Made by a program: the position numbers and the translations under genes. The notes under the pieces were generated by a model. The model was not told the origin of the DNA. It did not search any database and worked only from the letters and a program-made list of their open reading frames with translations. DNA of 64,000 nucleotides from Nodosilinea sp. PGN35 (GTDB taxonomy: Bacteria > Cyanobacteriota > Cyanobacteriia > Phormidesmidales > Phormidesmidaceae), in NCBI RefSeq assembly GCF_029109325.1, contig NZ_JAQKQJ010000018.1, positions 62,001 to 126,000 of the forward strand, given 5' to 3'. Of the stretch, positions 1 to 9,159 are shown one piece after another. How positions within the stretch are numbered: position 1 is the first letter of the stretch; every line of letters starts with the position of its first letter.

Positions 1-619
1 CGACATCGTTGAGCGGATCGGGAGCCAGATCGCCTGAGGGGCTGGTGGGCGAGTCTGGCGATGTCTTGGCGGCCAGCGAGAGACCAGCCCCTTTGCCTTT
101 GAGGCGCTCTGGACGCTTGGCCGGAACTCCGGCGGCCTGAGTGGTGCCCAGCTGCCGACGAATGTTGAGCAGCACCGTGAGCAGCGCCTTTTCGTTGAGG
201 AAGGGGTAGTCGAGACTGGTCAAAATGCGCTTGACATTGCTGGTGGCACCGCTCATCAAGGTGTCGCGGTCAAAGCCGCTGAGAAAATCGGTGGCACCCT
301 GCTGCTTGGCCCAGCGCCGTTCGGTATCGGAAATGTGGAGCTGGCGACAGCGGGTTAGAAAAATCTGCATAGCCGGGAAGGTGGCGCGACACCAGCGGCA
401 AAACTCGTAGGGGTTGAGTTCCGCTGCTTCAGCATCTAGCACAATCACATCGGGCAGCGTCAGCCCGGCGCTGGCAATCTGGCTAATGCAGTCGGCCAGA
501 TCGCCCTTGGCGGGTTCTAGGATGACGGCCAGCTTTTGAGACTTTAGCAGTGCCTGCCACATCAGCCCCTGTAGACGGTTTGATTGAACAACAAAGGCTA
601 GCTTCTGCGGTGCATCCAC
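1..619 (-). CDS. Receiver-like response regulator protein, C-terminal end outside the window
   Basis: The reverse strand is open from a GTG at 619 to the window edge, with a TAG just upstream at 635-637, so this is the first 206 codons of a longer gene. The N-terminal 120 residues have a receiver-like alternation of hydrophobic strands (LAFVVQSN, DVIVLDAE, MQIFLTR) with an acidic residue at the end of the third strand, and then ATDFLSGF where a receiver has its switch lysine region. The second half is Pro/Ser/Lys-rich and looks like a linker. A canonical DD pair is missing after strand 1, so phosphorylation is uncertain. No output domain is visible. A distant or pseudo-receiver is the most likely identity. 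The start codon is inferred. Confidence 0.6.
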   Translation of the reverse strand, partial: MDAPQKLAFVVQSNRLQGLMWQALLKSQKLAVILEPAKGDLADCISQIASAGLTLPDVIVLDAEAAELNPYEFCRWCRATFPAMQIFLTRCRQLHISDTERRWAKQQGATDFLSGFDRDTLMSGATSNVKRILTSLDYPFLNEKALLTVLLNIRRQLGTTQAAGVPAKRPERLKGKGAGLSLAAKTSPDSPTSPSGDLAPDPLNDV

Positions 620-658
620 GGTGTGTAAAATCCCCTAAACGTGCGTCTACCATCAATC

Positions 659-706
659 TTGAAGTCTGGGCCTTGAAGTCTGGGCCTTGAAGTCTGGGCC
701 TTGAAG
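659..706. repeat. 14-bp tandem repeat, 3.4 copies
   Basis: The unit TTGAAGTCTGGGCC occurs three times without change (659-672, 673-686, 687-700), followed by a partial copy. It lies about 40 bp upstream of the start of the receiver-like gene on the reverse strand. Fourteen is twice the 7-bp period of other repeat arrays in this window. Confidence 0.9.
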
Positions 707-724
707 CCTTGGCGGTGTTCGTGG

Positions 725-740
725 GGTGCTGGCCAGCACC
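725..740. repeat. Perfect 16-bp palindrome
   Basis: GGTGCTGGCCAGCACC reads the same on both strands, and flanking bases extend the stem with one bulge. It could be an operator or a hairpin; nothing distinguishes these. Confidence 0.6.
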
Positions 741-765
741 CACCGCGTCAGGCTAGATAGAGCCG

Positions 766-801
766 TGCCCCGGCATCCTTAAGCAGCGCTTAGCCGGGGC
801 A
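766..801. repeat. GC-rich hairpin
   Basis: TGCCCCGGC (766-774) pairs with GCCGGGGCA (793-801). There is no T-run on either side, so a Rho-independent terminator is not supported. Confidence 0.5.
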
Positions 802-1047
802 AGCTGGCTGAATCGCAGTTTCAAAAGCAGTTTCCTAGGGCCCTAAAGGCAATACCCTGGCGATGCGCCAGACATGCTGACGAGAATTGCGACCCAAACG
901 GAGCTCAGGTGGCGTGATCAGGAATATTTAGATAAATGTACGGGGGGAATGTCTCTCAAAAAAGATAAACGTGCTACATATCCGCAAGATTTGTGAGGAA
1001 TGGTGCCCCCTTGTTTGGCGGGGTTGCTGGGCTACCCCTCCCCGCCG

Positions 1048-2121
1048 TCAGGCGTACCGCTGCTTGAGGGGCTGAGGTCGCTCTGTAGGGCTGGTGGCTA
1101 CCTCCAGGCTGGGAGCCGCGTCGGGTCGGTAGGTGCAAATAAAGGCCTCGAACTGCTCGACTAGGGCTGGATCTCGCCAGCCCTGCGCCACTTCCTGGCG
1201 GATGATGCAGAGCGACTCCGCCAGGGAGAAGGCGGGCTTGTAGGGGCGATCGTGGGTGAGCGCGTCAAAAATATCGATCAGCTGAAAGATCTGTGCCAGC
1301 CGTGGAATGGCTGGGCCTGCTAACCCGTCGGGGTAGCCACTGCCGTTCCAGCGTTCGTGGTGGTGGCGGATGATGGGCAGCACGCCCTGCATGGTGCGCA
1401 GCGGGCGGCAGATGGACTCGCCGATGGCCACATGCTGCTCCATGATGGCGCGCTCGGCTACGGTGAGGGGGCCAGTTTTGAGCAGTACGGCGTCGGGAAT
1501 GCCCACCTTGCCGATGTCGTGCAGGTAGCCCGCCCAGGCGAGATCGCGGATATGGATAGGGCTCAGCCCCAGGTACTCGCCAAAGGCCCGCCCCAGGCTG
1601 ACCAGGCGATCGCAGTGATCCCCCGTATTGGGGTCGCGGCTCTCGATGGTGCGAGCGATGGAGAACAACACCTTTTCGGCGTGGTCGAGATCTTCGTTGA
1701 GCCGCTTTTGGTGAATCAGCGACTTGACTCGGGCCGAGAGTTCGAGCTGGTCGAAGGGCTTGGTCAAAAAATCGTCGCCCCCGGCTTCGATGCCCCGCAG
1801 CCGGGCCTCGCGATCGCCCAGCGCCGTGATAAACACCACCGGTATCAGTCGGGTGTTGTCGTTGTCCTTGAGCTGGCGGCACACCTCAAAGCCGTCCAGA
1901 CCCGGCATCATCACATCCAGCAGGATCAAGTCGGGCTGGTGCTGAAAAATCCGGCTCAGGGCGCTCTGCCCACAGTGGGCCTGCTCTACCTGGTAGCCGT
2001 CCACAGACAGCAGCGCTACGGCGGTCATGCGGCTGGGGGCGTGGTCATCGACTACCAGCACGCGGGGCGGCAAAGGGTTTCGGTAGGGCACAGCAACAAC
2101 CTTAAAAGGAGCGAAGGGCAA
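1048..2121 (-). CDS. Two-component response regulator with HD-GYP output (c-di-GMP phosphodiesterase)
   Basis: 357 residues. Residues about 20-140 are a canonical receiver: VLVVDDH supplies the acidic pair, LILLDVMMPG the phospho-acceptor Asp, and FLTKPF the switch Lys. Residues about 150-330 are an HD-GYP domain with HDIGK, the HHERWNGSGYPDGL motif and the following D-x-FDALTHDRPYK segment. This family hydrolyses cyclic di-GMP to GMP or pGpG at a metal centre in the cytoplasm. All metal-binding motifs I can check are intact, so activity is expected. Control is presumably by phosphorylation of the receiver, but no cognate kinase lies next to it. It is transcribed away from the MnmD-like gene's end with a 67-bp gap and may share its transcript. 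The start is uncertain by a few codons. Confidence 0.93.
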   Translation of the reverse strand: MPFAPFKVVAVPYRNPLPPRVLVVDDHAPSRMTAVALLSVDGYQVEQAHCGQSALSRIFQHQPDLILLDVMMPGLDGFEVCRQLKDNDNTRLIPVVFITALGDREARLRGIEAGGDDFLTKPFDQLELSARVKSLIHQKRLNEDLDHAEKVLFSIARTIESRDPNTGDHCDRLVSLGRAFGEYLGLSPIHIRDLAWAGYLHDIGKVGIPDAVLLKTGPLTVAERAIMEQHVAIGESICRPLRTMQGVLPIIRHHHERWNGSGYPDGLAGPAIPRLAQIFQLIDIFDALTHDRPYKPAFSLAESLCIIRQEVAQGWRDPALVEQFEAFICTYRPDAAPSLEVATSPTERPQPLKQRYA

Positions 2122-2188
2122 TAACTGAGGACGGATTAATGTTGCGGATCTGTTGCGAATCTACGGTGCAAATCTGCGGATCTACAGC

Positions 2189-3085
2189 CTATCGAGCCGC
2201 AGGATTTTTTTCATGCGGGGGCAGCCACCGCTTGCGCCAGCGCGACGTTGGTACTAGATCTGACCCAGCCTGCTCTCGCTGGCGGCGCTGGCGAATGGCA
2301 GCGGCAGTGTCCTTCAGGGTGGGATCGCGGTAGGGAATGGCCGCTCGAGTCAGCAGATGTTCCTGCTCTTGCAGCGATAGCGGTGCGAGGCCCCCAGGGC
2401 TCACCTGAGCCAGGGTACCCGGCCAGCGTCGGCCAGCAGCATTCATAGGCCCAATGGCGAGCCCCGCTAGCCGCAGGGCCGCCCGCACCGCTGCGGCGCA
2501 GGAATAGGTGGCAAGCCTGCCCTGGGGATGCAGACAGGCCGCCACCCGCTGAAAAAATTCCACCGTCCACAGCTCGGGGCAGTGGGGCGGCGAAAAGGGG
2601 TCAAAGAAAATGACGTCGGCCTGAAACCCCAGCGCTTCAACCTGCTGAATGCGCTGGCGGGCATCGCCCCACAGCAGGGTGGCGTTGAGCCCTGGGCGGG
2701 TGGCCTGGCCGGTGGCGGCCAGCTCTCGCAGGCAGTCTTGCACTGGGGCGGGCCACCCGCCAATTAAGTCGGCCTCTACCGCCTGGCGCGGCACGCGGGG
2801 GTCGAGCTCCAGGGCAATTAGTCGCACTTGGCAGGTCGGGTTGACCTGCGCTACGGCAGTCAGGGCGGCAGCGGTGTTGTAGCCCAGCCCGTAGCACACA
2901 TCTAGCACCCTCAGGGTTGGTGCCAGGGCCAAGGTCGGCAGATCGGTGGTCTCGACGTAGGTGGCTTTGGCCTCGGTGTAGGCTCCCTGGCGGCTGTGGA
3001 ACCACTCGCCAAAATCCTCTGAAAATAGGGTCATTGATCCGTCGGCGGTGGGTTCTAAAACCAGAGCTCCAGTGGGAAGTAGCAT
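2189..3085 (-). CDS. mnmD: MnmD-type tRNA (5-methylaminomethyl-2-thiouridine) methyltransferase
   Basis: 298 residues. The DUF752/MnmC methyltransferase family is recognisable from TLFSEDFGEWFHSRQGAY near the N terminus, the SAM-binding LDVCYGLGYNTAAAL, LIALELDP at the end of strand 2, and the signature DVIFFDPFSP followed by PELWT and FF. The fused FAD oxidase half of enterobacterial MnmC is absent, so this is the stand-alone form (MnmD). The family methylates nm5s2U to mnm5s2U at the tRNA wobble position using S-adenosylmethionine. It reads away from flv3 with a 236-bp divergent spacer. The start is the ATG at 3085, from which the conserved block begins after about 15 residues. Confidence 0.88.
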   Translation of the reverse strand: MLLPTGALVLEPTADGSMTLFSEDFGEWFHSRQGAYTEAKATYVETTDLPTLALAPTLRVLDVCYGLGYNTAAALTAVAQVNPTCQVRLIALELDPRVPRQAVEADLIGGWPAPVQDCLRELAATGQATRPGLNATLLWGDARQRIQQVEALGFQADVIFFDPFSPPHCPELWTVEFFQRVAACLHPQGRLATYSCAAAVRAALRLAGLAIGPMNAAGRRWPGTLAQVSPGGLAPLSLQEQEHLLTRAAIPYRDPTLKDTAAAIRQRRQREQAGSDLVPTSRWRKRWLPPHEKNPAAR

Positions 3086-3321
3086 GGGTGGTGGGGATGG
3101 CTAGCTTGGCGCTGGGACGCGGTGGCGCTAACGTTAGGGTAGTAAACATCTGCCCCTAAGGATGGGGGTGGTTTAGCGATCGCAATTAAAGCAATAAGGG
3201 ATTTTGACCCCCAGCGGCTCGGTTTTAAGCGAGAATACACATAGTTAAGAAACGTTTTAGTTGTTAAACCCCGGCGTTACTCTTCGGGTTGGCAGCACCT
3301 AAATTTTGCAGGAGGTTCTCC

Positions 3322-5046
3322 ATGGTTGTAGCGGCACCGGCACAAAAGCGCCTGACCATCCAGGTGGAGGGGATAGCTGACAATACCACTACTATTCGCT
3401 CCCTCGACTGGGATCGCGATCGCTTCGACATCGAGTTTGGTCTGCAAAACGGCACTACCTACAACTCGTTCATCATTCGCGGCGAAAAGGTGGCCCTGGT
3501 CGATACCTCCCACGCCAAGTTTCGCGAGCTATACCTCAAGACGCTGACCGGTGAGATCGACCCCAAAACCATCGACTACCTGGTGATTAGCCACACCGAG
3601 CCCGACCACAGCGGCCTGGTGCGCGACGTGCTGGAGCTGGCCCCCCAGGCGGTGGTGGTGGGGGCCAAGGTGGCGATCGCCTTCCTCGAAGACCTGGTGC
3701 ACCGCCCCTTTGAGCGCCAGATTGTCAAAAACGGCGACACCCTGGATCTGGGCAACGGCCACACCCTGGAGTTTGTCAGTGCTCCCAACCTGCACTGGCC
3801 CGACACCATCTTTACCTACGACCACAAAACCGGCGTGCTGTTCACCTGCGACGCCTTTGGCCTGCACTTTTGCAGCGATGCGCCCTACGACGAAAATCTA
3901 GAGCTGATCTCCCCCGACTTTCGCTTTTACTACGAGTGCCTGATGGCCCCCAACGCCCGGTCGGTGCTGGGCGCGATGAAGCGCATGGACGCTCTGCCCC
4001 CGGTGCAGCTGGTGGCCACCGGCCACGGGCCCCTGCTGCGCTACAACGTGGGAGAGCTAACCGGGCGCTACCAGCGCTGGAGCCAAGAGAAGGCCAAGGC
4101 CGAAGACCTGGTGGCGGTGTTCTACGTGTCGGACTACGGCTACAGCGATCGCCTCTCCCAGTCCCTGGCTCGCGGCATCACCAAAACCGGCGTCGCCGTC
4201 GAAATGATGGACATGCGCTCCGCCGATCCCCAGGAGGTCACCGAATTGGTGGGCCGAGCCAAGGGGTTGGTCGTCGGCATGCCCCCCGCCTCTGGGGCCG
4301 GGGCCAGCGAAACCCAGGCTACCCTGGGTACTATCCTGGCGGCGGCCCACGGCAAGCAAACCATTGGTCTGTACGAGTCCTACGGCGGCGACGATGAGCC
4401 GGTGGATCCCCTCGCCAATAAATTTCAGGATTTGGATTTGATCCAGGCCTTTGCTCCCATTCGCATCAAAGACACCCCCGGTGAGAGTCTCTACCAATCC
4501 TGCGAAGAGGCCGGTACTGACCTGGGTCAGGGCCTGGCCCAGGCGGGCAAGCTGAAAAAGCTCAAATCCCTCGATGTCGATCTGGAGAAAGCCCTGGGCC
4601 GCATCAGCAGCGGTCTCTACATCATCACGGCTCAAAAGGGCGAACTCTCCAGCGCCATGCTGGCCTCCTGGGTAGCCCAGGCCAGCTTCCAGCCCCTGGG
4701 TTTTACGGTGGCGGTGGCCAAAGACCGCGCCATTGAGTCGCTGATGCAGGTGGGCGACACCTTTGTGCTCAATATTCTCGAAGAGGGCAAGCACCTGGGC
4801 CTGATGAAGCACTTCCTCAAGCGGTTTGCCCCTGGGGCCGATCGCTTTGCTGGCATCCGCACCCGCCCTGCCACCAACGGCTCGCCCCTGCTGGCCGACG
4901 CCCTGGCCTACCTGGAGTGCGAAGTCACCAGCCGCATGGAGGTCAGCGACCACTGGATTGTCTACTGCACGGTGCAGGACGGCAAGGTATCTGACCCCGA
5001 GGGTCAAACCGCTATCCACCACCGCAAGGTGGGCAATTACTACTAA
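3322..5046 (+). CDS. flv3: Flavodiiron protein Flv3 (light-dependent oxygen photoreduction)
   Basis: 574 residues from ATG 3322, preceded by the strong Shine-Dalgarno GGAGG at 3311-3315; the longer upstream reading has no ribosome site. Domains in order: a metallo-beta-lactamase diiron domain (about 1-255) with ligands H91-E93-D95-H96, H158, D177 and H235; a flavodoxin domain (about 265-405, beginning VAVFYVSDYGYSDR); and a flavin-reductase domain (about 430-574). The last is the cyanobacteria-specific addition to the family. The complete ligand set and the N-terminal region fit the Flv3 class rather than Flv1, in which ligands are substituted. Flv1/Flv3 heterodimers reduce oxygen to water downstream of photosystem I without releasing reactive oxygen. 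No flv1 partner is in this window. The assignment to Flv3 rather than Flv4 rests on remembered family sequence. Confidence 0.9.
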   Translation: MVVAAPAQKRLTIQVEGIADNTTTIRSLDWDRDRFDIEFGLQNGTTYNSFIIRGEKVALVDTSHAKFRELYLKTLTGEIDPKTIDYLVISHTEPDHSGLVRDVLELAPQAVVVGAKVAIAFLEDLVHRPFERQIVKNGDTLDLGNGHTLEFVSAPNLHWPDTIFTYDHKTGVLFTCDAFGLHFCSDAPYDENLELISPDFRFYYECLMAPNARSVLGAMKRMDALPPVQLVATGHGPLLRYNVGELTGRYQRWSQEKAKAEDLVAVFYVSDYGYSDRLSQSLARGITKTGVAVEMMDMRSADPQEVTELVGRAKGLVVGMPPASGAGASETQATLGTILAAAHGKQTIGLYESYGGDDEPVDPLANKFQDLDLIQAFAPIRIKDTPGESLYQSCEEAGTDLGQGLAQAGKLKKLKSLDVDLEKALGRISSGLYIITAQKGELSSAMLASWVAQASFQPLGFTVAVAKDRAIESLMQVGDTFVLNILEEGKHLGLMKHFLKRFAPGADRFAGIRTRPATNGSPLLADALAYLECEVTSRMEVSDHWIVYCTVQDGKVSDPEGQTAIHHRKVGNYY

Positions 5047-5074
5047 AGCCCGGTTATTCCCCTGCATCCCTAGC

Positions 5075-6055
5075 GTGAAAATTCTTGCCGTTGGAGCAAC
5101 TGGTTTTGTGGGTTCACGGGTTACGCGCCAACTCCTGGCCCAGGGGCATCAAGTGGCCCTGTTTCACCGGGGCAGCACCCCGGCTGACGACTTAGCCTCA
5201 GCCCTGCATTTCTACGGCACGCGCCATCAACTCCCCACCTTTAAAGCTGAGTTTGAACGCTTTGCTCCCGATGTCGTCCTCGACATCATCCCCTATACCG
5301 AGGCCCAGGCTCAGGATGTGGTGCAGGTGTTCAGCGGTTGCACCCGGCGCATCGTTGCCATCAGCAGTGGAGATGTCTACCGCAACTATGAAGGGTTGCA
5401 GGGGCAGGGCAGCCATCGCCCAGACCCTGTGCCCCTAGCGGAAGACGCGCCGCTGCGGGAAACGCGGTATCCCTACCGCGAGGTGGAGGGCTTAGATGCC
5501 GAGTTTAAGCAAACCTACGACAAAATTTTGGTGGAACTGGTGCTGACAAGCCAGCCCAACCTTCCGGCCACAGTTCTCCGGCTGCCAGCGGTGTATGGCC
5601 CTGGCGATCGCCAGCATCGATTCCGCGCCTACCTGGAGCGAATGTTTGACCAGCAGCCCATCTTCCTGGGGGAGAGCCAGGCCCGCTGGCGGTTTTCCCA
5701 TGGCTATGTGGACAACATTGCAGCGGCAATCGCCCTGGCCGTCACGGACGATCGCGCTGCCGGACGGGTTTACAACCTGGGCGAGCCAGAAACGCCAACC
5801 CTGGTGGAGCGAATTCAACGGTTGGGCAATCTGGTGAACTGGACTGGTGAGGCAGTCATTTTTCCCCAAGACCAGCTCCCCTCCCCTTTGCAGACGAATT
5901 TACAGTGGCAGTACCATCTGGCGATCGATACCACTCGGTTTCGAGCAGAGTTGGGCTACAGCGAAGCGATCGCCGAGGCGGATGCACTAGAGCAGACGAT
6001 CGCCTGGGAACGAGAAAGCCTGAGCGCGGCCAACACGGATCCTGGCCAGGGTTGA
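5075..6055 (+). CDS. NAD-dependent epimerase/dehydratase family protein
   Basis: 326 residues from GTG 5075, 28 bp after flv3. The frame is open further upstream into flv3, but the nucleotide-binding fold begins right at this GTG (KILAVGATGFVGSRV, a GxxGxxG Rossmann motif). An extended-SDR architecture follows: VLDIIPYTEA, the Ser of AISSGDVY, and RLPAVYGPGDRQHRF. The usual YxxxK catalytic pair appears altered: a YDKIL segment lies near residue 155. The substrate cannot be told; these proteins act on nucleotide sugars, or in cyanobacteria on chlorophyll-related and RNA-binding roles. Co-transcription with flv3 is likely from the spacing. Confidence 0.85.
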   Translation: MKILAVGATGFVGSRVTRQLLAQGHQVALFHRGSTPADDLASALHFYGTRHQLPTFKAEFERFAPDVVLDIIPYTEAQAQDVVQVFSGCTRRIVAISSGDVYRNYEGLQGQGSHRPDPVPLAEDAPLRETRYPYREVEGLDAEFKQTYDKILVELVLTSQPNLPATVLRLPAVYGPGDRQHRFRAYLERMFDQQPIFLGESQARWRFSHGYVDNIAAAIALAVTDDRAAGRVYNLGEPETPTLVERIQRLGNLVNWTGEAVIFPQDQLPSPLQTNLQWQYHLAIDTTRFRAELGYSEAIAEADALEQTIAWERESLSAANTDPGQG

Positions 6056-6261
6056 AAACCGGGACAGCGCAACGGCGCACCGTCATCGCCTCCGGCGTAT
6101 CGGTATGGACTTCTGCCCTATACCGCTCCGCGATAGACAGCGCTCCTGGCTGCCGCAGACCCAGGAGAGTCTGAGTGGATTCCTGGCCTACAGGCCAAAA
6201 ATTGGCGACAATCCTAAGACCAGCCTGCGCTGATTCCTAGACTTCCCTTTGAGGCTTACGT

Positions 6262-8103
6262 TTGTCGTCTTTTGCTGCGATCGCCGTTACCCCCGCCGGG
6301 CTCAAAGCTCTGCTGCCCCTGTCCACCGGTCTACCCGCTGCTCTATGGGTGCCCCCTACCCTGGTCGCCCATGCAGAAGCCTGGCCTGGCGAGGTTCAGG
6401 TTTACGACCGCTCCCTCAAAGACACCCTCGCCGACCTGTGGACGACCCACGACGGCCTGATCCTTGCCCTGGCCACCGGAGCGGTGGTGCGACTGATCGC
6501 GCCGTTGTTAGCGGATAAGGCCAGCGATCCTGCCGTGGTTGTGGTGAGCGAATCGGGGGAACAGGTGATTAGCCTTTGCGGCGGGCACCAGGGCGGCGGC
6601 GACCATCTGACCCGCCAGGTGGCCCATCTGCTCAACGCCGATCCAGTCATTACTGGATCCGCTCAGTCCCAGGGGCTGCCGGGGGTGGATGTGCTGGGGC
6701 GACCCTTTGGCTGGAGCAAGGGCGAGGGCGACTGGACGGGGGTGAGTGCCGCCCTGGCCCACGGCAAACCCGTCGAGGTGCTGCAAGACTGCGGCACCAC
6801 CCTCTGGCAAGACCACCTGCCTTCGACCCACCCCTTTGTCTTTGAGGCGGCTTGCACCCCCGCCGCTCGGCTGTGGATCAGCCCAATTCAGCGGCAGTTT
6901 GCCCCGACCAGCGACGTTCCCAAGGCCCAGTGGCACCCGCGGGTGCTGTGGGTGGGCATTGGCTGCGAACGGGGCACCCCCCGGTTGGTGATCGAGGCGG
7001 CGATCGCGCGGGTTTGCCGGGCTGGGCACTTTGCGGCAGGGGCGATCGCCGGGATCGCCAGCCTCGATCTCAAGGCCGACGAGGTGGGTCTGGTGGATCT
7101 CTGCAACGAGCGCCACTGGCCCCTGCGCTGCTTTAGCGCCGAGGAGCTAAAAGCGATTCCGGTACCCAATCCCTCCACAGTTGTGGAAGCGGCGGTGCAG
7201 ACCCCCAGCGTGGCCGAGGCGGCAGCTATTCTCGCCGCAACAGAGGCCGCCGGGGGCAAGCTGCGGGTGGCCAAGCAGGTGGTGCGGGTGGAGGGCCAGC
7301 CGGGGGCGGTGACGGTGGCGATCGCCCAGGCCGAGCGCGAGTACATTCCCCGTTCTGGACACCTGGCCCTGGTGGGCACCGGCCCCGGCGACCTGAACCA
7401 GATCACGCCAGCGGCTAAGGGGGCGATCGCCCGCGCCGATGCAGTGATCGGCTACGGCCTCTACATCGAGCAAATTCGCCCCCTCTGCCGCCCCGGTCAA
7501 ATTGTGGAACCCTGGCCCATCACCCAGGAGCGCCAGCGGGCCGATCGCGCCATCGACCTGGCCCGCTGGGGCCTGAGCGTGGCGGTGGTCTCCTCCGGTG
7601 ACTGCGGCATCTACGGCATGGCCGGGCTGGTGCTAGAGCAGCTCCAGGGCAGCGGCTGGGACGGCGAAACGCCTTCTGTAGAGGTGTTTCCTGGCATCTC
7701 AGCGCTCCAGGCGGCGGCGGCGCGGGTAGGGGCACCGCTGATGCACGACTTCTGCGCCATCAGCCTCAGCGACCTGCTTACCCCCTGGCCGGTGATCGTC
7801 AAGCGGCTGGAAGCTGCCGCCCAGGCCGACTTTGTGGTGGCGCTCTACAACCCCAAATCTAAAACCCGCACCGAGCAGATCGCGGCGGCCCACCAGATCT
7901 TTATGGCCCACCGCTTGCCCGATACGCCGGTAGCCGTGGTGAAATCGGTCTATCGCCCCGACGAGCTAATTCACCGCACGACGCTGGCCCGCCTGCTAGA
8001 GGCCCCCATCGACATGCTGACGGTGGTGCTGATCGGCAATGCCAGTACCCAGCGCCACGGCCCCTGGCTGATTACCCCGCGAGGCTACAACGGCGGTTTA
8101 TAG
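6262..8103 (+). CDS. cobJ: Fused cobalamin biosynthesis protein CbiG / precorrin-3B C17-methyltransferase
   Basis: 613 residues from TTG 6262. The first ~345 residues are CbiG: an N-terminal segment (ITPAGLKALLPL is nearly matched by VTPAGLKALLPL), the conserved CGGHQGGGDHL, and a C-terminal segment starting LWVGIGCERGTP. CbiG opens the delta-lactone ring of cobalt-precorrin-5A. Residues ~360-613 are a tetrapyrrole methylase of the CobJ/CbiH type: LALVGTGPGDLNQIT, VIGYGLYIEQI, VVSSGDCGIYGMAGL, and VALYNPKSKTR. This half methylates C17 and drives ring contraction. Such fusions are common in cyanobacteria. The TTG start is chosen because homology begins within ten residues; no good ATG exists. 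No cobalamin riboswitch was recognised upstream. Confidence 0.92.
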   Translation: MSSFAAIAVTPAGLKALLPLSTGLPAALWVPPTLVAHAEAWPGEVQVYDRSLKDTLADLWTTHDGLILALATGAVVRLIAPLLADKASDPAVVVVSESGEQVISLCGGHQGGGDHLTRQVAHLLNADPVITGSAQSQGLPGVDVLGRPFGWSKGEGDWTGVSAALAHGKPVEVLQDCGTTLWQDHLPSTHPFVFEAACTPAARLWISPIQRQFAPTSDVPKAQWHPRVLWVGIGCERGTPRLVIEAAIARVCRAGHFAAGAIAGIASLDLKADEVGLVDLCNERHWPLRCFSAEELKAIPVPNPSTVVEAAVQTPSVAEAAAILAATEAAGGKLRVAKQVVRVEGQPGAVTVAIAQAEREYIPRSGHLALVGTGPGDLNQITPAAKGAIARADAVIGYGLYIEQIRPLCRPGQIVEPWPITQERQRADRAIDLARWGLSVAVVSSGDCGIYGMAGLVLEQLQGSGWDGETPSVEVFPGISALQAAAARVGAPLMHDFCAISLSDLLTPWPVIVKRLEAAAQADFVVALYNPKSKTRTEQIAAAHQIFMAHRLPDTPVAVVKSVYRPDELIHRTTLARLLEAPIDMLTVVLIGNASTQRHGPWLITPRGYNGGL

Positions 8104-8213
8104 CGGCATAGGGCACAGTGCCAGGGGCAATCTGCCGCTAGGATTGGGGAGGGTGCCCGCCGCCCGATGCCCGTGCCGATAGATTGTCCCTGGCCCCCCA
8201 GAGGAGGTTGACG

Positions 8214-9158
8214 ATGCTGGCTGAGAATTTGCCCCCCGCTGCCCCCGCCCCCGAGGTGGCCACAATGTTGATTGGCGGCCTCAGCGCCTATGGCCGACTC
8301 TACGGGCTGCCCAACTCCCCCGAGCAGGTGCAGGGCATTTTGGGCACCCTGCTGCGACTGCACCAGCCCCACAAGTCCGCCGCCCTGGTCGATGCCGTGG
8401 CCCAACAGGTGCTCGATGGCCTCACCCCTGAGGCGCTCAAAACGGCCATTGTCAACCGCGCCAGCAGCGCCCTGGCAAAGGAGGCTTACCGCTGGCAGCA
8501 GCACCTGGAGCAGCGGTTGCAGGGAATTCTCGCCGCCTACGTACAGTCCTATGCGCCCCTTCTGACTCCAGAGAGGGTGAAACTGGCGGTCACCACTGCC
8601 CTACCCCTGCTGGACGATCGCCCCCTCACCCGCGCCGAAAGCTTTGGCCTGATCAGCCGCTTCGTGCAAATCTTTGACCCCGAGGGGGCGATCGCCGCCG
8701 CCATTGACCCCGCCTATCGGGCGCTGGCCGCAACCCTGGCCACGGCCCTAGATCAGCAGCCCATGGCCGAGGCCGTTGGCGAAACCGTCACCGCCTACGT
8801 CAAGAAATACGCCCCTACCCTGACCAATATTGGGGCCGATCTGATCGCTGCGGCCCTGAGCGCCGTGTTGAAAAACCAGGTTGATTTCAACGCTGACATC
8901 CAGCTCACCGTGATCGACGAGGCCTTGCTGATTGAGCAGGTCAGCTTTCAGCTGAATATTTTGCAGCAGTCGCCACCGCCCTCCCAGACCGCCAGGGCGA
9001 TCGCCGACCAGCTCAACGCCGTAGTCGAAAGCTACCGCCAGGAGCGCAGCGAGCAGGCGGGCACCCTCGATGTCACCGCCGGTCTGGTGAGTGGCGATGG
9101 TCTCTCCATCTCCAGCCCGCTGACCTCGACCCGCCGGCCCGGCGATCGCCCTGCCTAG
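8214..9158 (+). CDS. Conserved hypothetical protein
   Basis: 314 residues from ATG 8214, preceded by GAGGAGG at 8201-8207. I do not recognise a family with a known function. The protein is almost entirely alpha-helical by composition, rich in Ala, Leu and Gln. It has no signal peptide or membrane segment. Weakly similar helical blocks recur (LVDAVAQQVLDGLTPEALK, IGADLIAAALSAVLK), suggesting an internally repeated helical-bundle fold. The C-terminal 35 residues are Ser/Thr/Arg-rich and probably disordered. It converges on the alpha/beta hydrolase gene, whose stop is one base away. Confidence 0.75.
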   Translation: MLAENLPPAAPAPEVATMLIGGLSAYGRLYGLPNSPEQVQGILGTLLRLHQPHKSAALVDAVAQQVLDGLTPEALKTAIVNRASSALAKEAYRWQQHLEQRLQGILAAYVQSYAPLLTPERVKLAVTTALPLLDDRPLTRAESFGLISRFVQIFDPEGAIAAAIDPAYRALAATLATALDQQPMAEAVGETVTAYVKKYAPTLTNIGADLIAAALSAVLKNQVDFNADIQLTVIDEALLIEQVSFQLNILQQSPPPSQTARAIADQLNAVVESYRQERSEQAGTLDVTAGLVSGDGLSISSPLTSTRRPGDRPA

Positions 9159-9159
9159 C

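Larger units (their letters stand above)
620..1047. other. Gene-free stretch with tandem repeat and hairpins
   Basis: No credible gene is seen in these 428 bases. They lie between the start of the receiver-like gene and the end of the HD-GYP gene. They contain a 14-bp tandem repeat (659-706), a 16-bp perfect palindrome (725-740) and a 9-bp-stem hairpin (766-801). The AT-richer part around 925-985 could hold a promoter for the left-hand gene, but no convincing -35/-10 pair was identified. Confidence 0.5.

Noticed and set aside
5075..6055. Longer epimerase start inside flv3
   Set aside because: Upstream codons overlap flv3 in another frame; the Rossmann motif begins directly at GTG 5075.
6056..6261. 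Cobalamin riboswitch upstream of cobJ
   Set aside because: No B12-box-like conserved core was found; only GC-rich sequence without the expected motifs.
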